A stretch of 64,000 nt of DNA from Sphingomonas sp. Leaf230 (GCF_001421745.1 NZ_LMKW01000008.1:125027-189026), one strand, 5' to 3'. Numbered from the stretch's first letter, positions 8,122 through 15,781 are shown. Numbers and translations: made by a program. The notes: a model not told the origin generated them from the sequence alone.

Positions 8122-8149
8122 CCCTGCCCCCATGTTACCGGGGGCAGGG
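8122..8149 (+). terminator. Strong hairpin terminator after the phage operon
   Basis: A perfect 10-bp stem, CCCTGCCCCC (8122-8131) with GGGGGCAGGG (8140-8149), encloses an 8-base loop. It lies 20 bases after the 733-residue gene and is followed by T-rich sequence. It also separates the plus-strand operon from the convergent gene at 8166. Confidence 0.8.
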
Positions 8150-8165
8150 TATTTACGTTAGCAGA

Positions 8166-8318
8166 TTAAAGGCCGCTGCACTGGCTGCAAAGGCGATGCC
8201 CGCCCGTACCGGACACCTTGTTCACTGCCTCGATATTGTTACCGACAGTGCAGGAATTGTTGTTGTGATGCACCTCAGTCGCGGGGAGCCTGGAATGAAA
8301 CGATGATACCTTAGCCAC
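8166..8318 (-). CDS. Hidden small CxxC protein (50 aa)
   Basis: A GTG at 8318 with AGGAGA at 8325-8330 (6-base spacing) opens a 50-codon frame. The protein ends with GTGGHRLCSQCSGL and has an earlier HHNNNSCTVGNNIE segment. The pattern C...GNNIE...GTGG..LCxxC gives three cysteines plus histidines, suggesting a small zinc-binding or redox fold. I recall similar short proteins in sphingomonad genomes but cannot name a family. It sits between the phage terminator and integrase 2 on the same strand as integrase 2. Function unknown. Confidence 0.75.
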   Translation of the reverse strand: MAKVSSFHSRLPATEVHHNNNSCTVGNNIEAVNKVSGTGGHRLCSQCSGL

Positions 8319-8339
8319 TAGTCTTCTCCTGTTAGGAAC

Positions 8340-8375
8340 CCGACAGTAGGCTTAATCATCGTTTAACCATGTCAA
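8340..8375 (-). promoter_or_regulatory. Possible promoter of the 50-aa CxxC gene
   Basis: On the minus strand TTGACA (8375-8370) is a perfect -35 hexamer upstream of the small gene. The -10 part is poor (TTAAGC-like sequence 14 bases on). Only suggestive. Confidence 0.3.
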
Positions 8376-8452
8376 ATTACATCGGATACCGACCTAGATT
8401 TGCCAAGTCATTGCTAGGGGCTAGCTAATAAATCCCGATTGTACGTAACGCA

Positions 8453-10039
8453 TCAATCCTGTTTGCTAGCAGCGGGAAGCACTAACCCCGGCACCTTATA
8501 CAGCCCCATGCCTTCCACCACTTGGTGCAGGGGGTACCCGCTACCGTAATCATCGGCCACGTCCGAGCTACCATGCCCCATGATTTGACGCTGCACCCCT
8601 TCAATGATGCCAGCATGACGGGCGTATTGCTTGAAGGTATGCCGGAAGGAGTGGAACACCATGCGCTTATCGGTGACCCCGCAGGCACCCCGGAGATAGG
8701 GCCCGAACCATTCGCCCCACTTGGCTGTAAGCCTTCCGTAGATATTCGCGTTGAGCTTCGGGAAGAGCCGTTCCTGCTTAGCCTTGGTTGCCGCCGCCAC
8801 GAACGCGAGGAACCCGAGACGTTGAAGCTCAGGGTGTACGGGTACATCCCTCTCGCTGGCAGCATTCTTGAGCCTCAGGCTATCATCGGCATCCTCCTGG
8901 ATACGAATGAACCAAGATGACAGATCAACGCCGTCCCCATCGGGGTAGCTGATCTGTTGCACATCGGCAGGCCTAAGCTGCCCTAGCTCCTCCATTCGGG
9001 CCCCGGTGTATAATGCCAGCAGAGGTAGCCAATAAGCCGCCTCCCCCTTCCCCGCCGCAGGCCGTGCCCCATCGGCATACACGGGGCTGGCGAATATGGC
9101 ATTGAGGCTAGCTAGGTCGAACTCCTTGCGCTTGTTCTTAGCGGCATCGGTGTCCTTGATGGTGATCCCGGAGGCCACATTGCTTTCCGCATGGTCGTTA
9201 TCGGCTGCCCATTGCAGCAGTGTCCGCAGCCGGGAGAGCTTCATTTTTATATTCGCAGGGGTTTGCCCCTCGTCCACTAGGGCGACCTTGAAGGCCAGCA
9301 CGTCCTTACGGGTGATATCTCGCACGGGCTTTCGGCTTGTACGCTCATAGAACCATCGGGCTACAGCGGCGTGGGTATCCTTGCCCTTGGTGACCACCTT
9401 ACGCTCTGCGGCCCATAGCTCGATAATGTCCGTATCGAGCATGGTCCCCGACTCGGGTTTCGTCGGGGCTGCTTCAGGGGCGGCTAGCGCGGGTGCCACG
9501 GGCTCGGTACGGGCGGCGGCAAGCTCAGCCGCAAGCCGTTGAACCTCAGCCTTGGCAGCCCCCAGATGCTCCCTCAAGACCTTTAGATCGAACTCCTTGT
9601 CATCGACTAGATAGCGGATGGGGCGATCATCGGGTTGCAGTTCCTTGGTTGATCCCCCGATGCGCTCAGTGAGGAACGCCACGGCAGCCGCCGCACCATC
9701 ATGGCGGGCCTGCTTTTCGACAAGCTCCTTGGACTCGATTGCAGCCCTCTCCCTGCCCCATTCCCATGCGGCGGCATCATACTCCGGGAATGGCCGCGAT
9801 TGAGTCCGTGGGGCCCCAGCGGGGAGCTTAGCAGGCAATCGTCGGGATGCCTCGTCTAGCAGAGCTTGGGATGTCAGAGTTTCGCCGGGGATGAGCCGCT
9901 TGGCTTCCTCGCGGTCCTTGGTGCGTAGGGACACCATGAACTCCGCTTTACCGCCCAGGAGGGGGCGTAGCTCAGCCGGGATCGTCCTACGAAAATAGTA
10001 GGTGGCACCGCGCTTGCTCAGAAATGTGCACATGGTCAT
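8453..10039 (-). CDS. Tyrosine recombinase / integrase 2, tRNA-Ala-adjacent (528 aa)
   Basis: The N-terminus (LSKRGATYYFRRTIPAELRP, then VSLRTKDREEAKRL) is the DUF6538-type arm-binding region of many proteobacterial phage integrases. An alanine/glutamate-rich coiled-coil-like linker covers about residues 150-200. The SAM-like core-binding domain follows at about 205-300. The catalytic domain has Arg in TGARMEELGQL, Lys in RLKNAASERDV, HSFRH, GHG and Tyr in DDYGSGY. It starts 85 bases from the 3' end of tRNA-Ala(GGC) and points away from it, the usual arrangement when an element has integrated into that tRNA. It is probably the integrase of the resident element. Confidence 0.93.
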   Translation of the reverse strand: MTMCTFLSKRGATYYFRRTIPAELRPLLGGKAEFMVSLRTKDREEAKRLIPGETLTSQALLDEASRRLPAKLPAGAPRTQSRPFPEYDAAAWEWGRERAAIESKELVEKQARHDGAAAAVAFLTERIGGSTKELQPDDRPIRYLVDDKEFDLKVLREHLGAAKAEVQRLAAELAAARTEPVAPALAAPEAAPTKPESGTMLDTDIIELWAAERKVVTKGKDTHAAVARWFYERTSRKPVRDITRKDVLAFKVALVDEGQTPANIKMKLSRLRTLLQWAADNDHAESNVASGITIKDTDAAKNKRKEFDLASLNAIFASPVYADGARPAAGKGEAAYWLPLLALYTGARMEELGQLRPADVQQISYPDGDGVDLSSWFIRIQEDADDSLRLKNAASERDVPVHPELQRLGFLAFVAAATKAKQERLFPKLNANIYGRLTAKWGEWFGPYLRGACGVTDKRMVFHSFRHTFKQYARHAGIIEGVQRQIMGHGSSDVADDYGSGYPLHQVVEGMGLYKVPGLVLPAASKQD

Positions 10040-10045
10040 CGGTCC

Positions 10046-10063
10046 CTGTTACGTCTGTAACAG
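10046..10063. promoter_or_regulatory. Palindrome just upstream of integrase 2
   Basis: CTGTTAC-GTCT-GTAACAG is a perfect 7-bp inverted repeat 7 bases before the integrase start. It could be an autoregulatory operator or an arm-type integrase/excisionase site. Confidence 0.45.
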
Positions 10064-10098
10064 CCGCCCGGTGAAACCCATGATTTCCAGATTTATCC

Positions 10099-10115
10099 CA
10101 GTGTTATCAACACTG
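10099..10115. promoter_or_regulatory. Palindrome between integrase 2 and tRNA-Ala
   Basis: CAGTGTT-ATC-AACACTG is a perfect 7-bp inverted repeat 9 bases from the tRNA 3' end. It is followed directly by CTGTAAC, which resembles the arm of the neighbouring palindrome. Together they probably form part of the attachment region. Confidence 0.45.
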
Positions 10116-10124
10116 TAACGGAAA

Positions 10125-10200
10125 TGGTGGAGCCGAGGGGGATCGAACCCCTGACCTTTCGCATGCCATGCGAACGCTCTCCCAGCTGAGCTACGGCCCC
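10125..10200 (-). tRNA. tRNA-Ala(GGC)
   Basis: The minus strand folds as a 76-nt tRNA with encoded CCA. The acceptor stem GGGGCCG/CGGCTCC contains the G3:U70 pair that identifies alanine tRNAs. The anticodon loop ATGGCAT on a 5-bp TTCGC/GCGAA stem gives anticodon GGC. The T loop is TTCGATC. The gene is complete, so the mobile element joins at its 3' end and restores it. Confidence 0.97.
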
Positions 10201-10219
10201 ATTCCCGTTGGGAGGCGGG

Positions 10220-10248
10220 TCACTAACCGGACCCGCCCGGGTTGGCAA
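10220..10248 (-). promoter_or_regulatory. Candidate promoter of tRNA-Ala
   Basis: On the minus strand TTGCCA (10248-10243) and TAGTGA (10225-10220) are 17 bases apart. This places the transcription start about a dozen bases before the tRNA. Hexamers match the sigma-70 consensus only partly. Confidence 0.35.
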
Positions 10249-10269
10249 GCGGCGTAAATGCCGCCTGCC
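10244..10269 (-). terminator. Hairpin after the TIGR02300 gene
   Basis: A 10-bp stem with one mismatch (GGCAAGCGGC with GCCGCCTGCC) and a 6-base loop lies 14 bases past the stop codon at 10283. No clear T-run follows. It probably ends transcription before tRNA-Ala. Confidence 0.5.
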
Positions 10270-10282
10270 AAATTTATTCGAC

Positions 10283-10609
10283 TTAACGCTCGTGTTCGTC
10301 CTGCGGCGTCTCGACGCCGAGGTCGTCGTCGCCGCCGAGATCGACTTCATCGTCCGCCGACGGCTCTTCGTCCTCGCCGGTGATCGAGGCGATGTCCTCT
10401 TCCTCGTCACCCTCGAGATCCGCGTCGGGCTTCTTGGTGTCGGGCTTGGCGACCTCGAACGGCAGCGGCTGCTTCGACTTCAGGATGGGCTCGGGCTCCC
10501 ACGCATACCCGCATTCGATGCAGGTCACGGGGTCGGCTTTTTCGAGGTCGTAGAAACGCGTCGCGCATTTCGGGCACGAACGCTTCGTGCCCCATTCCGG
10601 CTTGATCAT
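10283..10609 (-). CDS. TIGR02300 (FYDLN) family protein (108 aa)
   Basis: The start at 10609 gives a 108-residue protein beginning MIKPEWGTKRSCPKCATRFY. It carries two CxxC pairs (CPKC, CIEC) forming a rubredoxin-like zinc ribbon at residues 12-34 and the signature FYDLEK. The rest is very acidic (GDEEEDIASITGEDEEPSAD) and probably disordered. This family is restricted to alphaproteobacteria and is typically encoded next to aroA, as here, divergently with a 99-base gap. Its molecular role is unknown; the zinc ribbon suggests a nucleic-acid or protein-binding function. Confidence 0.92.
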   Translation of the reverse strand: MIKPEWGTKRSCPKCATRFYDLEKADPVTCIECGYAWEPEPILKSKQPLPFEVAKPDTKKPDADLEGDEEEDIASITGEDEEPSADDEVDLGGDDDLGVETPQDEHER

Positions 10610-10708
10610 GCCGATAGAACCTTTCGGATGAATGGATTGCGGGGGGATACCCTCGCAAAGTGGGCGCGCCTTGCCATAGCGCAAGGCCACTGTCAAAAGC
10701 CCGGCCCC

Positions 10709-12043
10709 ATGGCACACCCCCTCCCCACTTCGATGGACGTCGTCGCACGCGGTCCTCTGACCGGTTCGATCGCGGTCCCCGGCGACAAGTCGATCAGCCA
10801 CCGCGCGTTGATGTTCGCGAGCCTCGCGGTCGGCACCAGCCGGATCGAAGGGTTGCTGGAGGGTGAGGATGTGCTCGCTACGGCGGCGGCGATGCGCGCG
10901 ATGGGGGCTACGATCGAGCGCGGCGAGGACGGCATCTGGGTCGTCGACGGCGTCGGGGTCGGTGGACTGCTCCAGCCCGAGACCGCGCTGGAGATGGGCA
11001 ATTCGGGGACGTCGACGCGGTTGCTGATGGGGCTGGTGTCGAGCCATCCGATCACCTGCACCTTTACGGGTGACGCATCGCTGTCGGGGCGGCCGATGGG
11101 ACGGGTGATCGAGCCGCTGTCGCAGATGGGGGCGGACATTACGTCCTCTCCTGGCGGGCGGCTGCCGTTGATGGTGCGCGGGATGTGTCCGGCGGTGCCG
11201 ATCGAATATACGCTGCCGGTCGCGTCGGCGCAGGTGAAGTCGGCGATCCTGCTGGCGGGGCTCAACACGCCTGGGATCACGCGCGTGATCGAGCCGATCG
11301 CGACGCGCGATCATAGCGAGCGGATGCTGACGGGGTTTGGCGCCAAGCTGACCGTCGAGGAGACGAACCAGGGTCGCATCATTTCGATCACTGGCGAAGC
11401 GGACCTGAAGCCGCAGGATATCGTGGTGCCGGGCGACCCGTCGTCGTCGGCGTTCTGGCTGGTCGCGGCGTCGATCGTACCGGGGTCCGATATCGTCGTG
11501 CACAATGTCGGGCTGAACCCGACGCGGATCGGGATCGTCACGGCTTTGCGGATGATGGGCGCGGATATCACCGAGCTCGACCCGCGCACTGTCGGCGGCG
11601 AGCCGGTCGCCGATCTGCGCGTCCGGCATGCGCCGCTGACCGCGATCGAGGTGCCGGCCGATCTCGCGCCGAGCATGATCGATGAATATCCCGTGCTGTT
11701 CGTCGCCGCGGCCTTCGCGAGCGGCACGACGATCGCACGCGGTGCGCATGAGTTGCGGGTCAAGGAATCGGACCGGATTACGACGATGCGGATCGCGCTC
11801 GAAGCGTGCGGGGTTCCTTGCGAGGAGTATGAGGACGGCATGGCGATCACCGGGTCGGGCGGCGCGGCGATTCGCGGTGGTGCTCGGATCGCCTCGAAAC
11901 TCGACCACCGCATCGCAATGAGCATGGTCGTAGCTGGACTTGGCGCCGTTCAGGCCGTCACGATCGATGATGTATCGCCGGTGGCGACGAGCTATCCCGT
12001 ATTCTTCCGGTCGCTCGACGCGCTGACCGGCCGGGGGAATTAA
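10709..12043 (+). CDS. aroA: 3-phosphoshikimate 1-carboxyvinyltransferase (EPSP synthase)
   Basis: This 444-residue enzyme transfers the enolpyruvyl group of phosphoenolpyruvate to shikimate-3-phosphate in the sixth step of the shikimate pathway. Visible signatures are GDKSISHRALMFASL near residue 25 (catalytic Lys and the substrate-binding Ser-His-Arg), GNSGTSTRLL near residue 98, and the repeated inside-out barrel pattern. The start at 10709 fits the family length; a Met eight codons later is an alternative. The alanine in GNSGTST (rather than GNAGTA) points to class II-type sequence. cmk starts one base after its stop, so the two form an operon. Confidence 0.97.
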   Translation: MAHPLPTSMDVVARGPLTGSIAVPGDKSISHRALMFASLAVGTSRIEGLLEGEDVLATAAAMRAMGATIERGEDGIWVVDGVGVGGLLQPETALEMGNSGTSTRLLMGLVSSHPITCTFTGDASLSGRPMGRVIEPLSQMGADITSSPGGRLPLMVRGMCPAVPIEYTLPVASAQVKSAILLAGLNTPGITRVIEPIATRDHSERMLTGFGAKLTVEETNQGRIISITGEADLKPQDIVVPGDPSSSAFWLVAASIVPGSDIVVHNVGLNPTRIGIVTALRMMGADITELDPRTVGGEPVADLRVRHAPLTAIEVPADLAPSMIDEYPVLFVAAAFASGTTIARGAHELRVKESDRITTMRIALEACGVPCEEYEDGMAITGSGGAAIRGGARIASKLDHRIAMSMVVAGLGAVQAVTIDDVSPVATSYPVFFRSLDALTGRGN

Positions 12044-12044
12044 G

Positions 12045-12683
12045 ATGATCATCGCAGTCGACGGTCCGGCGGCATCGGGCAAGGGCACGATCGCGCGTGC
12101 CTTGGCCAAGCATTACAAGCTGCCGTATCTCGATACCGGGCTGCTCTACCGTGCGGTCGCGTTGAGCGTGGCGCGGATGGGGCTCGATCCGGAGACCGAG
12201 GCCGACGCGGTCGCCGCGTGCGACTTTAGCGATGCGTTGCTGGGCGATCCGGCGTTGCGCGACGACGATATCGGCGCGCTGGCGTCGGTGGTATCGGCGC
12301 ATCCGCTGGTGCGGGCGGCGTTGCTGCATCGGCAGAAGCGGTTCGCCGCGCAGGAGGGTGGCGCGATTCTTGACGGGCGCGATATCGGTACCGTGATCGC
12401 GCCGGATGCGGATGCGAAGCTGTTCGTGAAGGCTACGCCGAATATTCGCGCGCAGCGGCGGCATGCGGAGTTGCAGGCGCGTGGGGGGACGGCGAGCAAG
12501 GATCGGGTGCTGGCGGATATCCGGGCTCGGGATGCTCGGGATAGCGGGCGGTCGACTGCGCCGTTGGTGATGGCGGCGGATGCTGCTTTGCTGGATACGA
12601 GCTTTTTGTCGATCGAGGCTTCGGTGCAGCGGGCGGTGGCGTTGGTGGAGGCGCAGCGGGTGAAGAAGGCGGCTTCGGTTTAA
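12045..12683 (+). CDS. cmk: Cytidylate kinase
   Basis: The enzyme phosphorylates CMP and dCMP with ATP. The P-loop is AVDGPAASGKGTIARALA at residues 4-21, followed by the conserved YLDTGLLYRAVAL. Further signatures are DGRDIGTVIAPDADAKLF and the LID-like RDARDSGRS. The length of 212 residues is normal for the short bacterial type. It starts one base after aroA and precedes rpsA after a SemiSWEET gene on the other strand, the usual alphaproteobacterial aroA-cmk-rpsA order. Confidence 0.96.
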   Translation: MIIAVDGPAASGKGTIARALAKHYKLPYLDTGLLYRAVALSVARMGLDPETEADAVAACDFSDALLGDPALRDDDIGALASVVSAHPLVRAALLHRQKRFAAQEGGAILDGRDIGTVIAPDADAKLFVKATPNIRAQRRHAELQARGGTASKDRVLADIRARDARDSGRSTAPLVMAADAALLDTSFLSIEASVQRAVALVEAQRVKKAASV

Positions 12684-12710
12684 GCCTTCCTCACACCCGA
12701 GCGAGTGCAC

Positions 12711-12813
12711 CACCCCGGCGAAGGCCGGGGCCCAATTGGAACGTCAGCAGTAACGAAGCGCAGTCCTCAGTTAGCATCGTCCCCCAATTGGGCCCCGGCC
12801 TCCGCCGGGGTGG
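12711..12813. repeat. Inverted-pair palindromic element, family C copy 1
   Basis: Two copies of a unit with CACCCCGGCG, GGCCGGGGCCCAATTGG face each other around a 44-base spacer. The same pair recurs at 35415-35515. Confidence 0.85.
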
Positions 12814-12850
12814 TTGCTCTGTTGGGTAACGGAAGCGCATCTTCTTCTCG

Positions 12851-12961
12851 CTTCCCTCCCTGGAAGGGAGGGGTTGGGGGTGGGTCGGCCAGCTTGCGCC
12901 ACCCCAAATCGTCTATGCGGAAGCCGACCCACCCCCTGCCCCTCCCTTCCAGGGAGGGAAG
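12851..12961. repeat. Inverted-pair palindromic element, family D
   Basis: CTTCCCTCCCTGGAAGGGAG plus a G-rich tail to about 12888 is repeated inverted at about 12925-12961. Each arm is itself a hairpin (CCTCCCTGGAAGGGAGG). It ends 15 bases from the SemiSWEET stop and could act as its terminator. Confidence 0.8.
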
Positions 12962-12975
12962 GGGGATCAGTGGAC

Positions 12976-13233
12976 CTAAAGCGCAGTAACCAGCGCCACC
13001 GCCCCGAACACGACCCCCGGCGCGTTCGCCACAACGATCGGCCAATCCCGCTTGTCCTTCAGGAACCCATACCCCACCCACAGCGCGCAATTTACCATCG
13101 TCGCGAACGGCTGGACCACCGATCCCTTCTGCCCCGCAAGGTTCAGCATGATCTGGTCGATGTACGACAGGTACATCACGATCGCCGTCACGGTGGCGAC
13201 CCAGCCCAGCACGAGAATGCCGCGTTCGTTCAA
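12976..13233 (-). CDS. SemiSWEET family transporter (85 aa)
   Basis: The 85-residue protein has three membrane helices (residues about 5-25, 38-58, 65-85), with the PQ-loop-type pattern of SemiSWEETs. The first helix is followed by YLSYIDQIMLNLAGQKGS, and the second contains the conserved asparagine-tryptophan element FATMVNCALWVGYGF. Members dimerise to form a sugar uniporter. The gene sits alone on the minus strand between cmk and rpsA. The substrate cannot be read from sequence. Confidence 0.85.
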   Translation of the reverse strand: MNERGILVLGWVATVTAIVMYLSYIDQIMLNLAGQKGSVVQPFATMVNCALWVGYGFLKDKRDWPIVVANAPGVVFGAVALVTAL

Positions 13234-13279
13234 ATCTTCGCTCCTGTTGTGAGCGGCCCCTAACGAAGCAGCGGCGAAC

Positions 13280-13308
13280 TTGCTCCGAGACCCGGTTTCG
13301 GCTATACG
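13280..13308 (+). promoter_or_regulatory. Candidate rpsA promoter
   Basis: TTGCTC (13280-13285) and TATACG (13303-13308) are separated by exactly 17 bases, matching sigma-70 spacing. This leaves an rpsA leader of roughly 195 bases, long enough for autoregulation by S1. Confidence 0.5.
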
Positions 13309-13508
13309 GAACCGTCCGGCGAGCGATGCTCGTGGAGGAAGGCGCGGAGACCCTCGAGTCTCACGCGCCGTTTTCGCATTCAGCGTCTACGTCCTCCGCG
13401 CCTCGTGCCGTCCGGATGCTGCGCCGGCGTTCGGTCGTCGCGGCAACGAAGGCCAAGACCAGCGGACCCAACCGCTTGGCCGGAAACAGACTAGGATTAC
13501 TGAATTCT

Positions 13509-15227
13509 ATGGCAACCCAGGTAATGCCGACCCGCGACGATTTCGCGGCGATGCTGAACGAAACGCTCGGCGACGCCGACAGCTTCGAGGGCCGCGTGGT
13601 GCATGGCACCGTGACCGGCATCGAGAACGACATGGCCGTCATCGACGTCGGTCTGAAGTCGGAAGGCCGCGTGCCGCTTCGCGAATTCGCAGCGCCGGGC
13701 CAGAAGGCTGACCTCAAGGTCGGCGACGAAGTCGAAGTCTATGTCGACCGCGTCGAGAACGTCCACGGCGAAGCGATGCTCAGCCGCGATCGCGCCCGTC
13801 GCGAAGCCGCATGGGACAAGCTGGAAACCGAATTCTCCAAGACGACCCGCGTCGAAGGCGTCATCTTCGGCCGCGTGAAGGGTGGCTTCACCGTCGACCT
13901 GAACGGCGCCGTCGCGTTCCTGCCCGGTTCGCAGGTCGATATCCGCCCCGTGCGCGATGTCACCCCGCTGATGGATATCCCCCAGCCGTTCCAGATCCTG
14001 AAGATGGACCGCAAGCGCGGCAACATCGTCGTGTCGCGTCGCGCCGTTCTCGAAGAGACGCGCGCAGAGCAGCGTTCGGGCCTGATCCTCAGCCTAGCCG
14101 AGGGCCAGATCATCGACGGCGTCGTCAAGAACATCACCGATTACGGTGCATTCGTTGACCTCGGCGGCATCGATGGCCTGCTGCACGTCACCGATCTCAG
14201 CTACAAGCGCGTCGGTCACCCGAGCGAAGTCCTGAACATCGGCGACACCGTCAAGGTGCAGATCATCCGCATCAACAAGGACACCCAGCGCATCAGCCTC
14301 GGCATGAAGCAGCTGGAGAGCGATCCCTGGGATGGCGCGATGGTCAAGTATCCGGTCGGCGCGAAGCTCACCGGCCGCGTCACGAACATCACCGAATATG
14401 GTGCGTTCGTCGAGCTGGAAGCGGGCATCGAAGGCCTCGTCCACGTGTCGGAAATGTCCTGGACCAAGAAGAACGTCCATCCGGGCAAGATCGTGTCGAC
14501 CTCGCAGGAAGTCGACGTCATGGTCCTCGAAGTCGATTCCGAGAAGCGTCGCATCTCGCTCGGCCTCAAGCAGGCTCAGGCCAATCCTTGGGAGGCATTC
14601 GCTGCCGCTCATCCGATCGGTTCGACCGTCGAAGGCGAAGTCAAGAACGCGACCGAGTTCGGTCTGTTCATCGGCCTCGACAACGACGTCGACGGCATGG
14701 TCCACATGTCCGACATCGCATGGGGTGTTTCGGGCGAGGACGCGCTCAACCTGCATCGCAAGGGTGAGACCGTCGAGGCCGTCGTGCTCGACATCGACGC
14801 CGAAAAGGAGCGTATCTCGCTCGGCATGAAGCAGCTTGAGCGCGGCGGGCCATCGGCCGGCGGCATCGCAGCAGCAGGCGACAAGCTGAACAAGAACGCG
14901 ATCGTGACCGTGACCGTTCTCGAAGTCCGCGACGCGGGCCTCGAAGTGCAGCAGGGCGACGATGGCGCGACCGGCTTCATCAAGCGCACGGATCTGGGTC
15001 GCGATCGCGACGAGCAGCGTCCGGAGCGTTTCCAGGTCGGCCAGAAGTTCGACGCGATGGTCACCGGCTTCGATCGTTCGAAGAAGCCGACCTTCTCGAT
15101 CAAGGCTATGCAGATCTCGGAAGAGAAGCAGGCTGTCGCGCAGTACGGTTCGTCGGACTCGGGCGCGACTCTCGGCAACATCCTGGGCGAGGCTCTCAAG
15201 GCCCGCACGGACGCCGAGAAGAAGTAA
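13509..15227 (+). CDS. rpsA: 30S ribosomal protein S1
   Basis: S1 binds mRNA and helps unfold it on the 30S subunit. The 572-residue protein, starting MATQVMPTRDDFAAMLNE, shows six S1 (OB-fold) repeats beginning near residues 30, 115, 200, 285, 370 and 460. Typical phrases are VVKNITDYGAFVDLGGIDGL and VTNITEYGAFVELEAGIEGL, each closed by ISLGMKQLE-type linkers. Upstream in-frame codons to 13326 are less convincing because the leader is where the promoter lies. A clear terminator follows. ihfB comes next under its own promoter. Confidence 0.97.
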   Translation: MATQVMPTRDDFAAMLNETLGDADSFEGRVVHGTVTGIENDMAVIDVGLKSEGRVPLREFAAPGQKADLKVGDEVEVYVDRVENVHGEAMLSRDRARREAAWDKLETEFSKTTRVEGVIFGRVKGGFTVDLNGAVAFLPGSQVDIRPVRDVTPLMDIPQPFQILKMDRKRGNIVVSRRAVLEETRAEQRSGLILSLAEGQIIDGVVKNITDYGAFVDLGGIDGLLHVTDLSYKRVGHPSEVLNIGDTVKVQIIRINKDTQRISLGMKQLESDPWDGAMVKYPVGAKLTGRVTNITEYGAFVELEAGIEGLVHVSEMSWTKKNVHPGKIVSTSQEVDVMVLEVDSEKRRISLGLKQAQANPWEAFAAAHPIGSTVEGEVKNATEFGLFIGLDNDVDGMVHMSDIAWGVSGEDALNLHRKGETVEAVVLDIDAEKERISLGMKQLERGGPSAGGIAAAGDKLNKNAIVTVTVLEVRDAGLEVQQGDDGATGFIKRTDLGRDRDEQRPERFQVGQKFDAMVTGFDRSKKPTFSIKAMQISEEKQAVAQYGSSDSGATLGNILGEALKARTDAEKK

Positions 15228-15263
15228 GTGTTAAGAAAAGCCTAACGGCTTATCGATGAAAAC

Positions 15264-15295
15264 GCCCGGCATGTCTCGAACATGTCGGGCTTTTT
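15264..15295 (+). terminator. rpsA intrinsic terminator
   Basis: GCCCGGCATGT pairs with ACATGTCGGGC (one mismatch) around a 5-base loop and is followed by TTTTT. It is 36 bases past the rpsA stop. Confidence 0.9.
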
Positions 15296-15317
15296 ATTGT
15301 CAGATCCACTTTGGTTT

Positions 15318-15345
15318 TTGACTGTTCGGTAATAAGTGCTAATGC
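15318..15345 (+). promoter_or_regulatory. Candidate ihfB promoter
   Basis: TTGACT (15318-15323) and TAATGC (15340-15345) with a 16-base spacer lie 58 bases before the ihfB start and just after the rpsA terminator. Confidence 0.5.
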
Positions 15346-15402
15346 CTCGCAGGTTGACCTGTATCAATCTGTACGCGTTTTTTTAGATGGGCGGGGGCTC
15401 GA

Positions 15403-15681
15403 ATGATCCGATCTGAACTGGTCCTTAAGATCGCCGAGGCGCATCCGGACCTACAGCCTAACGAAGTGGAGCTGATCGTCAGCACCTTCTTCGATGAGAT
15501 ATCCAAGCGACTGGCCGCCGACGGTCGAGTCGAACTGCGCGGTTTCGGTGCATTCTCCACGCGTGCGCGCGATGCGCGGACCGGCCGCAACCCGCGTACC
15601 GGCGAAGTCGTCGAGGTCGAGGCCAAGCGCGTGCCCTATTTCAAGCCGGGCAAGGAAATGCGCTCACGCCTGAACGTGTGA
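15403..15681 (+). CDS. ihfB: Integration host factor subunit beta
   Basis: The 92-residue protein is an HU/IHF fold. It has the N-terminal dimer helices ([20 protein letters not shown]), the beta arms with [10 protein letters not shown] and the DNA-contacting arm [15 protein letters not shown], and the closing [18 protein letters not shown] bends DNA sharply at recombination sites, promoters and origins. The order rpsA-ihfB is conserved in alphaproteobacteria. Here the usual downstream lapA is found about 18 kb further on. Confidence 0.96.
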   Translation: MIRSELVLKIAEAHPDLQPNEVELIVSTFFDEISKRLAADGRVELRGFGAFSTRARDARTGRNPRTGEVVEVEAKRVPYFKPGKEMRSRLNV

Positions 15682-15743
15682 GCGGTACCACTGCGCGGAA
15701 CCGTAGACAGTCGAAGAATATGCTGCCGGCCTGGCAAGATGGG

Positions 15744-15772
15744 TTGACGCTGCGCGCCACCTCGTCTTGTTG
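15744..15772 (+). promoter_or_regulatory. Candidate promoter of tRNA-Leu
   Basis: TTGACG (15744-15749) and TTGTTG (15767-15772) with a 17-base spacer place the start a few bases before the tRNA. The -10 match is weak. Confidence 0.35.
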
Positions 15773-15781
15773 GGCGCGTGT

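Larger units (their letters stand above)
1..10124. mobile_element. Integrated element (prophage or remnant), right-hand part, at tRNA-Ala
   Basis: Three site-specific recombinases, two excisionase-like proteins, a phage-virion-like gene and several unrecognised short genes occupy this stretch. It ends at the 3' end of tRNA-Ala(GGC), a classic integration site, with an integrase gene starting about 85 bases from the tRNA end. The sequence is rich in CTAG and in CTA/TAG-containing codons, unlike the very GC-rich housekeeping DNA to the right. No capsid, terminase or replication genes are visible, so the rest lies to the left or is lost. The left attachment site is outside the window. Assignment as phage-derived is inference. 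Confidence 0.8.

Noticed and set aside
10283..12109. 608-codon open frame on the minus strand antisense to aroA
   Set aside because: Only the last 109 codons (the TIGR02300 protein) look like protein; the rest is Arg/His-rich reverse-strand reading of aroA and the start of cmk.
12705..12989. 94-codon plus-strand frame after cmk
   Set aside because: It lies wholly within two palindromic repeat pairs and has no plausible protein composition or ribosome-binding site.
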